Source: an uncultured beta proteobacterium (GTDB taxonomy: Bacteria; Pseudomonadota; Gammaproteobacteria; Burkholderiales; Burkholderiaceae_C). From it: DNA of 41,824 nucleotides. The stretch is from NCBI GenBank assembly GCA_903914175.1, contig CAIWNX010000151.1:1-41824 (forward strand), read 5' to 3'. Of the stretch, positions 16,480 to 25,669 are shown piece by piece (within the stretch, counting starts at the first letter, position 1; each line of letters begins with the position of its first letter). A model generated the notes under the pieces. The model made no database searches, had not been told where the DNA came from, and saw nothing but the letters and a program-made list of their open reading frames with translations. Both the position numbers and the translations under genes were made by a program.

Positions 16480-17205
16480 TCAGCGCAACAGGCGGTTGCG
16501 CCAGCGCCGCAGGCTGGCAACCAAGCGGGCCGACCACGTCAACTGATCGAACCAGCGCAAGGCGTGCACATCGGTTTTCGACGAGCGTTGGTGTCCGAGC
16601 GCCCTTGCCGCCAAAAAGGTCAACAGTTCAGGATGTGATTGCCGGAACCAGCAGTAGGCACCGTCAATGTGCATGGGGCCACCCCGCGCGTCACCCGGCG
16701 CTCGCGCCAGCATGGCTTCAAGGTAGTCGACCAGCGCTACGATGTGTGCGCCCTTGATCGCCAGAAAGGCGCTGGTTCCAACCAGCGTCGCGGGCGCAAC
16801 CGCCAGCGCAGGCAGTTCGGTGTGGGCCAGCGGCTGCTGCAGAACATAGCTGCCGTAGCACAGACCCCAGTCTCGTTGCGCCAGAAAGCTGGCCAGCGCG
16901 TCGAATTTATGCGGAAAATCGTCGCAGAAGTTCAGGTCGTCCTCAAGTATCAACAGCGAGCCAACACCGTCCTTTGCGCCCTGGCGCAGCACCGCCAGAT
17001 GGCTCATGAAACAGCCGCGCGCGCCGGGGCTTGGAAAACCTGCGGCCGCGTCGGGTTTGACATCCTGGAACAGCGCCACCCCGGGCGACTCAAAACTCAG
17101 TCCGATGCGTTGCAACTGTTCGCGCATCTCTGCATGGCGATCGGTTCTGGACTCCAGGTTGATGACGACAACCCGGTCGAAAAAGGTGTTGATGGCCTGT
17201 TTCAT
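16480..17205 (-). CDS. Glycosyltransferase family 25 (LPS-biosynthesis type)
   Basis: 241 residues. The N-terminus VVVINLESRTDRHAEMREQL and the motifs GARGCFMSHLAVLR and SLLILEDDLNF define family 25, which includes beta-1,4-galactosyltransferases of LPS (LgtB-type). The EDD is the metal-binding DxD equivalent. No signal or membrane segment is present, so the protein is cytosolic. It lies 15 bases downstream of the cellulose-synthase-like GT2 gene on the same strand, so the two are probably co-transcribed. Galactose is a likely donor by family habit, and galE in the same locus would fit that, but this is inference. Confidence 0.88.
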   Translation of the reverse strand: MKQAINTFFDRVVVINLESRTDRHAEMREQLQRIGLSFESPGVALFQDVKPDAAAGFPSPGARGCFMSHLAVLRQGAKDGVGSLLILEDDLNFCDDFPHKFDALASFLAQRDWGLCYGSYVLQQPLAHTELPALAVAPATLVGTSAFLAIKGAHIVALVDYLEAMLARAPGDARGGPMHIDGAYCWFRQSHPELLTFLAARALGHQRSSKTDVHALRWFDQLTWSARLVASLRRWRNRLLR

Positions 17206-17220
17206 CGACGCCTTGTCGGC

Positions 17221-18414
17221 TCACTCCGACTCACGTTTGGTGCGCACCCAGCCCGAGCGCTTTTTCAAAAAATAGGCCAGATAAACCGGTAGTTTCCACA
17301 GCGCGTAGAGCGGCGTCGTCAGCAGCTCACGCGCGCTCAGCAGTTGGCGCCCAAAGCCCCACCAGGCCAGGCCGATGGCCAGACCAAAAGCCAGCACCGC
17401 CAGGCTCAGCAGCGCGGCCGCCACCATCCAAATCGGCCACAGCGCAGCCGCTACCAGTAGCAGCAACTCGGCCAACGCCAGCAGCAAAAAATAAAAGGCC
17501 ACCGGTGGAATCAGCAAATCCATCGCCAGCACGATCAGCGCCGGCTTGCCAGTCCTGAGGGCTGCACCGAGCAGGCCCGGCAATTCTTCGGTCAGGGTTG
17601 CCAGGTGACCGTGCTCCCAGCGCGACTTCTGCACCTTGGCCACACCGGTGTCCTGCGGAAAGGCGCTGCTGACCCGAAACTGCGGCAGGAACTGCGGCGC
17701 ATAGCCGGCCACAGCGAGATCGACGCCAAGCTTCATGTCTTCAGTGATGTGGCCGGTGGCCAGTTTGGCGTTGGCCATCAAGGCCCAGGGCAAGGCCATG
17801 CCGGTGCCCATCAAATGGCAGGCGCCGCCGAGCTGGAACGAGCCCAGCGGACGCACCAGGTTTTTCATGCGCATGGCGAATTCGAGTACGCGCAACTTCA
17901 GGCCTGCATTTTCGCCGGCACTCATCAGGTTGAGCATCTGCACCGGCTTGGCCGTCGCGGCGCAGCGCTGCGCGATGGCGGCCACGGCGCCGTCGCTGAG
18001 CACGCAGTCGGCGTCCACCACCAGCACCACATCGGGCGGATCAGCGCGCAGCTGGTCAACGCCGAAAGCCAACGCATACCCTTTGCCGCGCAGTTGATCG
18101 TTCTGGCGCTCGACCACCTGCGCGCCAGCGCCGCGCGACAGCGCGGCCGTGTCGTCGCTGCAGTTGTCGGCAATCACCAACAGGCGGTCAAGCGCTCCGA
18201 GCTGGTGCTTGAGACATTCGATTGTCGGGATGACGTTGACCGATTCATTGTGCGCCGGTACCAGTACGGCGACCCGCAACGCCGGCAGCAGCCTTGCGTC
18301 GGGCTCGGCGCTTGCGCTGCGTAGGCCGCGTCGGGCGGCCAGGGTCAGCGCCAGCAAGGACAGCGCCGGCAAGGTGAGCGGCAATACGCCCAATGCGAGC
18401 AGGAGTTCAATCAT
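17221..18414 (-). CDS. Membrane glycosyltransferase family 2 (processive/cellulose-synthase-like)
   Basis: 397 residues. One N-terminal membrane segment (LLLALGVLPLTLPALSLLAL) precedes a GT2 catalytic domain with LVPAHNES, ADNCSDDT, the DxD motif VVDADC, the ED of GHITEDMKLG, and QKSRWEHG (QxxRW). At least two further membrane segments lie near residues 300-365 (FYFLLLALAELLLLVAAALW and VAAALLSLAVLAFGLAIGL). This layout matches membrane-embedded GT2 enzymes that add sugars to lipid carriers or polymerise them. It is transcribed divergently from the GumC-like gene across 144 bp. The product is uncertain; it may be a chain-extending enzyme rather than a true synthase. Confidence 0.88.
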   Translation of the reverse strand: MIELLLALGVLPLTLPALSLLALTLAARRGLRSASAEPDARLLPALRVAVLVPAHNESVNVIPTIECLKHQLGALDRLLVIADNCSDDTAALSRGAGAQVVERQNDQLRGKGYALAFGVDQLRADPPDVVLVVDADCVLSDGAVAAIAQRCAATAKPVQMLNLMSAGENAGLKLRVLEFAMRMKNLVRPLGSFQLGGACHLMGTGMALPWALMANAKLATGHITEDMKLGVDLAVAGYAPQFLPQFRVSSAFPQDTGVAKVQKSRWEHGHLATLTEELPGLLGAALRTGKPALIVLAMDLLIPPVAFYFLLLALAELLLLVAAALWPIWMVAAALLSLAVLAFGLAIGLAWWGFGRQLLSARELLTTPLYALWKLPVYLAYFLKKRSGWVRTKRESE

Positions 18415-18431
18415 GGGTTAAGACCTGTCAT

Positions 18432-18460
18432 TTGCATGAAACTGCCACAGTCTGGTAACA
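18432..18460 (+). promoter_or_regulatory. Weak candidate regulator site E before the GumC-like gene
   Basis: Three half-site-like words TTGCATG, TGCCACA and GGTAACA start at 18432, 18443 and 18454, an exact 11-bp period. The 11-mer TGCCACAGTCT (18443-18453) is identical to one in site D before rmlA. The same bases can be read as a weak promoter (TTGCAT, 18 bp, TAACAC). Confidence 0.3.
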
Positions 18461-18558
18461 CTCGCAGTCAGCCCACGCAGTGTAATAGACCGCACAGCGC
18501 AGCAACACAGCCGTTGCTTCACCGCCCTTCCCACTTCAACCAGGTCACGCCACACCCC

Positions 18559-20697
18559 ATGGATACCAGCCAACTGCCCGGACGCGGCATCAAGCCGCTG
18601 CTCAGTCTGCGCCGGCATTACCGCGTCAGTGCCTTTATCTGGCTGCTGGTGCTGCTGGCCGGCCTGCCGGTGGTCTGGATCAAGGGGCAGAGTTATTACG
18701 GCGTGGAGTCGGTGTTCCAGGTCTCGCCCAATTACATGAAAACGCTGGCTACCGACAAGGAATTGGAGTTGCAATCGAATTCGCAATACCGCGAGTTCGT
18801 CAACCACCTCTCCAGCACGGTTAAGCGCTACGACGTGCTGCAACGCGCCCTGAAGAAGCTGCGCGAGGCCCAGGTGGACGTTCAGCCCAAGGGTTTGAGC
18901 GAGCGCAAGTACATCGAGCAACTGCAAAAGTCGGTGACCGTCAAACCGGTCGCCGACACCTACATGGTGCGCATCGGTATGGAGGGCCCGAAAAAAGAGT
19001 TGCTTTCCGAGATCGTCAACGCGGTCACCACTGCCTTTCTGGAAACAACCAAAAGCGAGCAGATCTTTGGCTCCGTCGAGCGGCTGGAGATGCTGCAGGC
19101 CAACGCCGAGAAATTGCAAAACGAAATCGTGGACCTGGAAACGCAGCGGGTGCAACTGGCCGAGCGGCTCGGGCTGACGACCTTTGGTGACAACGCCATC
19201 AACCCCTACGACAGCATTCTGTTCCAGGCGCGCGACAAGTTCACCACGGCATCGATCGAGCGCGCCCATGCCGAAGCCACCTTGCAGGCGTTTTTGGCAC
19301 AGCGCGAAACGCCAACCTCGTTGGGGCGCTCGCTGATGGAAATGCGCCTGCAGGACACCGGGCTGCAGGCGCTGCGCAACGAAGTCGTCAAGCGCTCGGA
19401 AGAGCTCACGCGCACAACCGCCGGTCTGGAAGACAAACACCCGGCACGCAAGCCCTCGCTACTCGAATTTGAGGCCATCAACAAGCGCTTGCAGGCCAGC
19501 GAGTCTGAATTTGAAAAGGCCGCCTACGACAACGTCAAAACGCGCCTGGTCGCTTCCGTACGACAGACCAAACAGGTAGAAACCGAAATACAGGCAAGCC
19601 TGAAGAAGCTCGAGAGTCAGGCCGCCGACTACGCCCGCAACTTTCAGAAGGCGATGCGCTTCACCAGTGATATCCGCAAACGCGAACAGGAGCAAAAAGA
19701 GGTGCGCGACCGCCTCAACTTTCTGCAAAACGAAAGCGGTGCGATCGGCTTTGTGCGTTTGGTGACACCGGCGCTGCCGGCCGAGCTGCCAATGGGCATC
19801 GGCAAGACCAAATTGTTGCTGATCGTCCTTCTGCTGGCCACAGTACTGGCCCTGGGCGGCGCCGTTGCGCTGGACCTGGTGGACCGGCGCATTTATACCG
19901 TCAACGAAGCCGAACGCTTGATGGGCATCCCGGCGGCCGGCTGGCAGGTTCAGGGAGGCGATCGGTCAGAGCAGATCTTTGCCAAAGAGCAGACCCGGCG
20001 CTTTACCTCGACGCTGATACGCAACCGCACGCGCGCTGGCAAGAATGTTTTCTCGTTCACCTCGGTCAAGACGGTCGGGGCGGCGACTTCCGTGATTTTC
20101 GACACCGCCGCGGTACTGCGGCAGTTGGGCAATCGGGTGCTGCTGCTCGATGCCAACGGCTATTCGCCCTGCCCGGCATTCGATGCGCAACACAGTGGGC
20201 TGTCGGACTATCTGGCTGGCCATGTCGGGCACGACCAGATTGTGCAAACCATTTCGCATCAGGGCTCGCAGATCGAGGGCATCGGCTTTGGCACCGAACT
20301 GAACGCCGGCGTGCAGAGGCTCGACCTGCTCAAAGCCGCGGTGGACGCCTGGTCGCAAGAATACGATTTCGTGCTGATCGACCTGCCGCCGGTGCTGCTG
20401 AGCGCCGATGCGGAATTGCTGATCGACGCGCTGGGCCAGGTGTTTCTGGTGCTGGAGGCGCAGTCCATCAGCAAGGGCGAGGTCACTCGTGCCAAGCGTT
20501 TGCTGGAGAAACTCGATCCCGAAGCGATGGGCCTGTTCGTCAACAATGTTCCCGTGTTCCAGGGTGGCGGCTACATCAAGGAACTCATGCTCGAGACCCT
20601 GACCAAGGACAAATTCAGCCGCTTCATGAGCCTGTCCTGGGTGCGGCTGCAGATCGAGTTGCTGCGCGCGCAATGGGTGCAAAAGCGCAACAAGTAA
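18559..20697 (+). CDS. GumC/Wzc-type chain-length (PCP) protein with degenerate tyrosine-kinase domain
   Basis: About 712 residues. TM1 lies near residues 25-45 (VSAFIWLLVLLAGLPVVWI), followed by a long periplasmic coiled-coil region. A Pro-rich segment (PALPAELPMGIGK) leads into TM2 (LLLIVLLLATVLALGGAVAL), the usual PCP arrangement. The cytosolic part has the BY-kinase fold, with Walker A' at LLLDANGYSP and Walker B-like FVLIDLPPVL. However, the Walker A position reads SVKTVGAATS (about residues 502-511) with no GK[ST], and the C-terminus has no Tyr cluster. It probably controls chain length and export but is unlikely to be an active kinase. ATG 18559 is used because the frame upstream of it lies in the intergenic region. 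The polymerase gene starts directly after its stop. Confidence 0.88.
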   Translation: MDTSQLPGRGIKPLLSLRRHYRVSAFIWLLVLLAGLPVVWIKGQSYYGVESVFQVSPNYMKTLATDKELELQSNSQYREFVNHLSSTVKRYDVLQRALKKLREAQVDVQPKGLSERKYIEQLQKSVTVKPVADTYMVRIGMEGPKKELLSEIVNAVTTAFLETTKSEQIFGSVERLEMLQANAEKLQNEIVDLETQRVQLAERLGLTTFGDNAINPYDSILFQARDKFTTASIERAHAEATLQAFLAQRETPTSLGRSLMEMRLQDTGLQALRNEVVKRSEELTRTTAGLEDKHPARKPSLLEFEAINKRLQASESEFEKAAYDNVKTRLVASVRQTKQVETEIQASLKKLESQAADYARNFQKAMRFTSDIRKREQEQKEVRDRLNFLQNESGAIGFVRLVTPALPAELPMGIGKTKLLLIVLLLATVLALGGAVALDLVDRRIYTVNEAERLMGIPAAGWQVQGGDRSEQIFAKEQTRRFTSTLIRNRTRAGKNVFSFTSVKTVGAATSVIFDTAAVLRQLGNRVLLLDANGYSPCPAFDAQHSGLSDYLAGHVGHDQIVQTISHQGSQIEGIGFGTELNAGVQRLDLLKAAVDAWSQEYDFVLIDLPPVLLSADAELLIDALGQVFLVLEAQSISKGEVTRAKRLLEKLDPEAMGLFVNNVPVFQGGGYIKELMLETLTKDKFSRFMSLSWVRLQIELLRAQWVQKRNK

Positions 20698-22086
20698 ATG
20701 ACCGAGTACAGCGTCTTCGTTGCGATGCTGATCGCCATCGTGGTGCTCATCAAGAGCGACCTTGAGACCGCCTTCCTGCGCGTGTGGATTCCCTTCTTTC
20801 TGCTGATACCCTTCAATTTCTGGATTCACGTCCCGCTGGCAGCGGACTACAACTTCATGTCGGCGGCGATCTTCCCGCTGCTCTTTGTCCTGCTCAAGGA
20901 CAAGCTCGCCGAAATCCGTGTCGGCCCGATGGAGATACTTCTGCTGCTGTATGTGGTATTTCGGGTTGTCGTCGATGCCCTGAGCCGCGGCTACTCAGAT
21001 GCCCAACACTACGCGCACTACATGGTGAGCTCGGTCATCGGCCCCTATCTGCTGGCGCGCTACGTCATCAACAGCCGGCGCATGGACATCGAGACTTCGC
21101 GCCGTTTTGTACTGATGTTCCTGCTGCTGTTTCCGGTCTTTCTGTACGAAGCAAAGTTCTGGGTCAGCCCGATTTTCAAGCTGCTCTCGCCTCTGTTCCC
21201 GCATTCCTACAGTTCGGTGTCGATCCGCTGGGGCATTGCGCGCACCGCTGGCACGTTCGAGCATCCGATCCTGGCCTGCATCATGATCATCGCCGTCTAC
21301 CGCATGCACCGCTGGCTGTCCTGGCAAGGCATCTGGGAGCAAACGCAAAGCGGCTGGTTGGGCTGGTTTCAGAAGCAGTCCAGGCGCTTTCCGATTGCCT
21401 TCAAACACCAGATCTGCATCGTACTGATCGTGATGGCGCTGATGACCATTTCGCGTGGGCCCTGGATTGGCGCTTTTGCCGGCGCCATTCTGACCGCGGT
21501 CGGTAACGCCAAGGACCGCAAGAAGTGGCTCATCATCGTGGTGCTGATTTTTCTGGTCGGCGGCATCGCCGGTCAGGCAGCACTCGATGCCTACATCACG
21601 CCGAAAGAGGGTGAGGTCCTTAGTGGTGAGGCGCAGACCATGCTCTATCGAAAGATCATGATTGACCAGTACAAGGGCTTCCTGATGGAGAAGTTCTGGA
21701 CCGGCTGGGGTCTCACGACGGTGCCAAAAATTCGCGGCATGGAGTCGGTGGACAACGCCTTCTTCCTGATGGCGCTGCAGCATGGCGTGCTGGCGCCGAG
21801 CCTGTTTGCGATCATCTTTTTGTACGCCATCATTTCGCAGGTGAAATTCGGCCTGCAGGCGCCGCCGGGCGAGCCGCCGATTGGCTTTACTTTTTCCGGC
21901 ATCTACCTGGTGTGCTTTGTCGCCTTTTCCACGGTCTATATGGGATCGCAAACCGAGCCCATGCTGTTTCTGCTGCTGGGTTGGGGCGAGAGCATCAAGA
22001 ACCGCACGGAACGCATCACGTCAACCCATGGTGCAGCAACCGCAGCAATTGCCGTCAAGCCCGCTTTCCGGCGCGTGTTGTATTGA
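20698..22086 (+). CDS. Wzy/O-antigen-ligase-like polysaccharide polymerase
   Basis: 462 residues with about ten to twelve membrane segments. The segment MTISRGPWIGAFAGAI, followed by a large loop and ENF-like VDNAFFLMALQHGV, resembles the O-antigen ligase/polymerase family. The start codon abuts the stop of the GumC-like gene with no gap, so the polymerase and chain-length protein are made together. Expected role: joining repeat units in the periplasm. The last 32 bases overlap the convergent acyltransferase gene. A ligase role cannot be excluded, but the pairing with a PCP protein favours polymerase. Confidence 0.85.
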   Translation: MTEYSVFVAMLIAIVVLIKSDLETAFLRVWIPFFLLIPFNFWIHVPLAADYNFMSAAIFPLLFVLLKDKLAEIRVGPMEILLLLYVVFRVVVDALSRGYSDAQHYAHYMVSSVIGPYLLARYVINSRRMDIETSRRFVLMFLLLFPVFLYEAKFWVSPIFKLLSPLFPHSYSSVSIRWGIARTAGTFEHPILACIMIIAVYRMHRWLSWQGIWEQTQSGWLGWFQKQSRRFPIAFKHQICIVLIVMALMTISRGPWIGAFAGAILTAVGNAKDRKKWLIIVVLIFLVGGIAGQAALDAYITPKEGEVLSGEAQTMLYRKIMIDQYKGFLMEKFWTGWGLTTVPKIRGMESVDNAFFLMALQHGVLAPSLFAIIFLYAIISQVKFGLQAPPGEPPIGFTFSGIYLVCFVAFSTVYMGSQTEPMLFLLLGWGESIKNRTERITSTHGAATAAIAVKPAFRRVLY

Positions 22087-23194
22087 GGCGTCCAAAGCGT
22101 TTGGCGATGCGGTGGCCGATGGCAATCAGGGGGGTCTCTACCAGTTGTAGGCTCATGCTGGCACAGACAAAGACGGCCAGCAGATTAAGCGGGAAAACTT
22201 GCAGCCAGTCCAGGCCGGCGACGCGGTCTTCGCGCCAAACCAAAAACAACTGCTGCCACAGATACAGGCTGTACGAGAGCCGCCCGACCCAGCGCAACGC
22301 TGAGGTTTCCAGAACGCGTCCGGGCAGTCTGGTGCTCTGGACGAGCGTGCCCAGTATCAGGAGTGGCATCAGGATGGCTTTCATGCTGATCAGCGCAAAG
22401 CTCAGCTTCCAGTTCAGCTCGGGCAAGCCTTCCAGCGCCAGCAGCAACAGGCACAGCAGCGGCCAGCTTGGCGCGGCGACAAAGAACTGACGCAGGCGAT
22501 GCTTCCAGATTGGATCGGCATAAAGCAAGGCAATCAGCACGCCCCACAGAATGCCATCGGCCTGAATATCGGTGCGGCCCCAGAACACGGCGGGTGTCGA
22601 ACCGGTGAGTTGAAATTTGAAATCCACGGCGCGCCAGAGCGCCACCAGCAGCGCCAGCGAGAGCACCAGCGCCAGACGCGCCCCGCGGCCACGCAGCAGC
22701 AGAAAAGCGGCTGGCCACAGAAAGTAAAAGTGCTCCTCCACCGCCAGCGACCAGAAGTGACCGAGGTACCAGCTGTGCTCGGCCCAACTGTAGTTCGCTG
22801 CAAAAAATAGCGTGCTGAACCAGCGCGCCGGGCTGATGTCGAGCACGCCGGCCATGGCCAACAGCGCGATCACCGAGAGAAAGGCCAGCGCCGCCGGCAG
22901 AATCCGGAAACTGCGCCGAATGTAGAAGGCGGCCAGCGAAATGCGGCCATGGCGCGCTTCTTCTTCGAGCAGCTTGCTGGTGATCAGGAAACCGCTCAAA
23001 CCAAAGAAAAGCTGCACGCCAATCAGACCAACCATTTTCAAACTCCCCAGATTGGCCAGAAAGTTGAGTGGAATGGCGTCGAGCAGCGACTCCGACGCAT
23101 GGGCAAACAGCACCAGTGCAATGGCAACGCTGCGCCAGCCGTCCAGCGTAGGCAGGTAGTTGCCCGGGCTGCGATCAGTGGTGGATGGGCGCAT
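22055..23194 (-). CDS. Acyltransferase 3 family membrane protein (OafA-like)
   Basis: About 379 residues with ten or more membrane segments. Signature residues are present: LDGWRSVAIALVLFAHASE, with the conserved His, and GVQLFFGLSGFLITSKLL with Arg-rich FYIRRSFRILPA downstream. The family transfers acetyl or other acyl groups to sugars. ATG 23194 (MRPSTTDRS) is chosen because the frame upstream runs into the preceding glycosyltransferase gene. It is the last gene of a seven-gene minus-strand run starting at the wza-like gene. Its 3' end overlaps the convergent polymerase gene by 32 bases. It is the second member of this family in the locus, which suggests two different decorations. Confidence 0.9.
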   Translation of the reverse strand: MRPSTTDRSPGNYLPTLDGWRSVAIALVLFAHASESLLDAIPLNFLANLGSLKMVGLIGVQLFFGLSGFLITSKLLEEEARHGRISLAAFYIRRSFRILPAALAFLSVIALLAMAGVLDISPARWFSTLFFAANYSWAEHSWYLGHFWSLAVEEHFYFLWPAAFLLLRGRGARLALVLSLALLVALWRAVDFKFQLTGSTPAVFWGRTDIQADGILWGVLIALLYADPIWKHRLRQFFVAAPSWPLLCLLLLALEGLPELNWKLSFALISMKAILMPLLILGTLVQSTRLPGRVLETSALRWVGRLSYSLYLWQQLFLVWREDRVAGLDWLQVFPLNLLAVFVCASMSLQLVETPLIAIGHRIAKRFGRLNTTRAGKRA

Positions 23195-23199
23195 GCGCT

Positions 23200-24279
23200 T
23201 CAGGCCTTTTCGAGCGTAGTGAGCAAACGCGTGGCGGCATCGTCCCAGGAGTAGCTGTGCGCCTTGGCGTAGGCACGCTGCGAGAGCGCCAACCAGTCGC
23301 TTTCTGACTGGCGGCACATCGCGACGATGGCAGCGGCCATTTCCTCGGGCGACTCCTTGGCTACCAGCACGCCGCTGCCGTCGCCGAGCAGATCCTGCGC
23401 TGCGCCAATGGGCACCGCGATCACCGGTGTGCGGCAGGCCATGGCTTCCAGAATGGGCAGACCAAAGCTGTCGAGCCGCGAGCCAAACAACCAGGCATCG
23501 CAGCCGGCGTAGAGATCCTTGAGCCGGTCTTGCGCCGGGCGGTAAACGTATTCGGTCTGCACTGGCAATGGCAACTCGATTGATGGCTGATCGGTGCCAA
23601 AGGCCAGCACCCTGAGCTGCGGGATGTGCTGGCGCGCCAGTTCGCAGGCGCGTGTGCAGATGTCAGCGCCCTTGATATGGGCATGTGAATAAATGAAACC
23701 GACCGTCGGCGGCGCTTGCTTGGCGCGCGCCGGTGCGTTGAACTGAACCAGGTCCACCGCGTTGGGAACCAGGTGAATGTCGAGGTTGCCGACATTCTCC
23801 GCTATCGTCTGCACGAGATCGCTCGAGATGGCAATTTTGAGATTGGGCAGGCGCAGCGCGTGGTGCACCTGCTCCACCAACTGCGCATCGAGCCAGACTT
23901 CATAGCCCTGGATTAAATGCACTTTGCGGCCTTTGCTGGCAGGCATGGCGTCCATCCACAGGGCGGTCTCCCACCAGGTGGCGATGATGATGTCGGCGTC
24001 GGGCACATCGTCGGCCGTAATGGCGCGCGCACGCTCCAGAATTTTGTGCGGCACACCGGAGAGCGCCACATGGCCGGGTTGCGGTGCACGGTGGTGTTGC
24101 AACTTTTGCCATTCGCGCCGGCGCAGTGCGCGCAGCAGTTCGCGTGCGTTCAGGCGGTCCGGGGCACCGGTCACCACCAGCACCTCATGGCCGCGCGCCT
24201 GCAGTTGTTGCGCATGGATGGCCAGCACACGCGCGCCGCCGCTGACGCTGTCACAGGGCGAGAGAAAGGTGATGCGCAT
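23200..24279 (-). CDS. Glycosyltransferase family 4 (GT-B)
   Basis: 359 residues. The N-terminal half starts MRITFLSPCDSVSGGARVLAIHAQQL, the glycine-rich acceptor-side motif of family 4. The C-terminal half has FIYSHAHIKGADICTRAC and the donor-site stretch WLFGSRLDSFGLPILEAMACRTPVIA. It lies 4 bases after the flippase stop and 5 bases before the acyltransferase start, so it is inside the long minus-strand operon. The sugar it adds cannot be told from sequence. Confidence 0.9.
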   Translation of the reverse strand: MRITFLSPCDSVSGGARVLAIHAQQLQARGHEVLVVTGAPDRLNARELLRALRRREWQKLQHHRAPQPGHVALSGVPHKILERARAITADDVPDADIIIATWWETALWMDAMPASKGRKVHLIQGYEVWLDAQLVEQVHHALRLPNLKIAISSDLVQTIAENVGNLDIHLVPNAVDLVQFNAPARAKQAPPTVGFIYSHAHIKGADICTRACELARQHIPQLRVLAFGTDQPSIELPLPVQTEYVYRPAQDRLKDLYAGCDAWLFGSRLDSFGLPILEAMACRTPVIAVPIGAAQDLLGDGSGVLVAKESPEEMAAAIVAMCRQSESDWLALSQRAYAKAHSYSWDDAATRLLTTLEKA

Positions 24280-24283
24280 GGTC

Positions 24284-25669
24284 TTATTTGAAAATGACGC
24301 TCAAGCCGGTATCGAGCGCCCAGCCCGCCAGCATGCCCACGCCCAGCGCCGGCAACCAGACGCGCTCAGAGGGCCAGGTCAGCAGACCGTTGCGGTACTT
24401 GAAGAACAACGCCACCGGCCAACTGACAAACTGGCTTAGCACCACGGCCACGATCGCGCCGCGCTCACTGCCCCAGGCGTAACCAGCCGGCACCAGCAGG
24501 ACCAAACTCAGCGCGCGCAGCGCATTGCTGGCACTGACCCAGGCCGGGTGGCCTTTGGCAAACATGAGTTGCTCGACAACCTGGTGGCGAACCGCCAGCA
24601 TGCCCAGACCGAGCCACTGGAACATCCAGCCGGCCTGTTGGTAACGCGCGTCATAAAAAAAGTGAACCACCCAATGACCCGACATGAAAATGCCGCCGGC
24701 CATGACGCCCAGAAAGACGTCGGCCAATTGCTGGACACGGGTGTAGATGCGCGCTGCGTTCTGCGTGTCGCTGCGCAGGGATTCGCTCAGCGCCGAAAAA
24801 ATGACGTGGCCATTGATGCTGCTGTAAACCCCCATCAGCGCCATCATCAAGGTGCTGGCGATGGAGAAGATGCCGAAGCTGCTGGTGCTAAGGCTGGCGC
24901 CCAGGATCAGCTTTTCGCCGTTCGCGGCCAGAAAGCCGATGACTGATGAGACAAAAATCCATTTGCCAAAGCCGACAATTTCATGTGCGCTGGGACGGTC
25001 CCAACAGGGTCGGCAGTTCGGTCCCGGCAGATAGGCGTGGCTGAGCGCGGTCTTGGCGCCGGTCGCCACCAGCGTGCCCGCCAGCAGGCTCCAGACCGAA
25101 TGCGTTGTCAGTGCCAGGCTCAGGGTGACCAGAGTACCGAGCACTTGTGAAATGATTTCCAGCCGCGCCAGATAGGCCACCGCCAGTGCCCGTTGCGCGC
25201 CGGCCAGTTTCATGGATTCAAGACCTTGCAGCAAAGCGCACAGCGCAAACACCGCCATCATCGGCGGCAGCCTGGCGTCGGCGTAAACCGTGCCGAGCTG
25301 AAAATGGCCGGCCCCGGCACTTAAACGCAAGCCCAGTGCAATGACCAGCACGACCGCGCACAGCAGGACGCCGCGCAGCAGTTGCACGCTCCAGGCCGTG
25401 CCGAGAAATTTTGAATCGAGCCCGCGCTCGCTCTTGACCACGCTTTGCCAGACGCCCAGGTCCGAGAACATGACCAGCGCGAAATACAGCGTGTTGACGG
25501 CGGCCACCAGGCCAAAGGCTTCGGGTGCCAGCAGCCGGGTCAGGATCAGATTGCTCAAGAGGCGCAGCGCCTGCGACGAGATGTTGCCCCCCACCAGCCA
25601 GCCAGCCGCACGCAGCATGCGGCTGCGAAGCGTGGCCGGTGTGGCAGCGGCTAAGGTCACGGCGCTCAT
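24284..25669 (-). CDS. Wzx-type polysaccharide flippase (MOP superfamily)
   Basis: 461 residues with about 12-14 membrane segments. The N-terminus RSMLRAAGWLVGGNISSQALRLLSNLILTRLLAPEAFGLVAA is typical of lipopolysaccharide-translocating MOP proteins (RfbX/Wzx, WzxC-like). It should move the lipid-linked repeat unit across the inner membrane to the polymerase. Its start overlaps the stop of the glycosyltransferase gene upstream by ATGA. Together with Wzy, the GumC-like protein and the Wza-like protein, it makes the locus a Wzx/Wzy-dependent system. Confidence 0.92.
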   Translation of the reverse strand: MSAVTLAAATPATLRSRMLRAAGWLVGGNISSQALRLLSNLILTRLLAPEAFGLVAAVNTLYFALVMFSDLGVWQSVVKSERGLDSKFLGTAWSVQLLRGVLLCAVVLVIALGLRLSAGAGHFQLGTVYADARLPPMMAVFALCALLQGLESMKLAGAQRALAVAYLARLEIISQVLGTLVTLSLALTTHSVWSLLAGTLVATGAKTALSHAYLPGPNCRPCWDRPSAHEIVGFGKWIFVSSVIGFLAANGEKLILGASLSTSSFGIFSIASTLMMALMGVYSSINGHVIFSALSESLRSDTQNAARIYTRVQQLADVFLGVMAGGIFMSGHWVVHFFYDARYQQAGWMFQWLGLGMLAVRHQVVEQLMFAKGHPAWVSASNALRALSLVLLVPAGYAWGSERGAIVAVVLSQFVSWPVALFFKYRNGLLTWPSERVWLPALGVGMLAGWALDTGLSVIFK

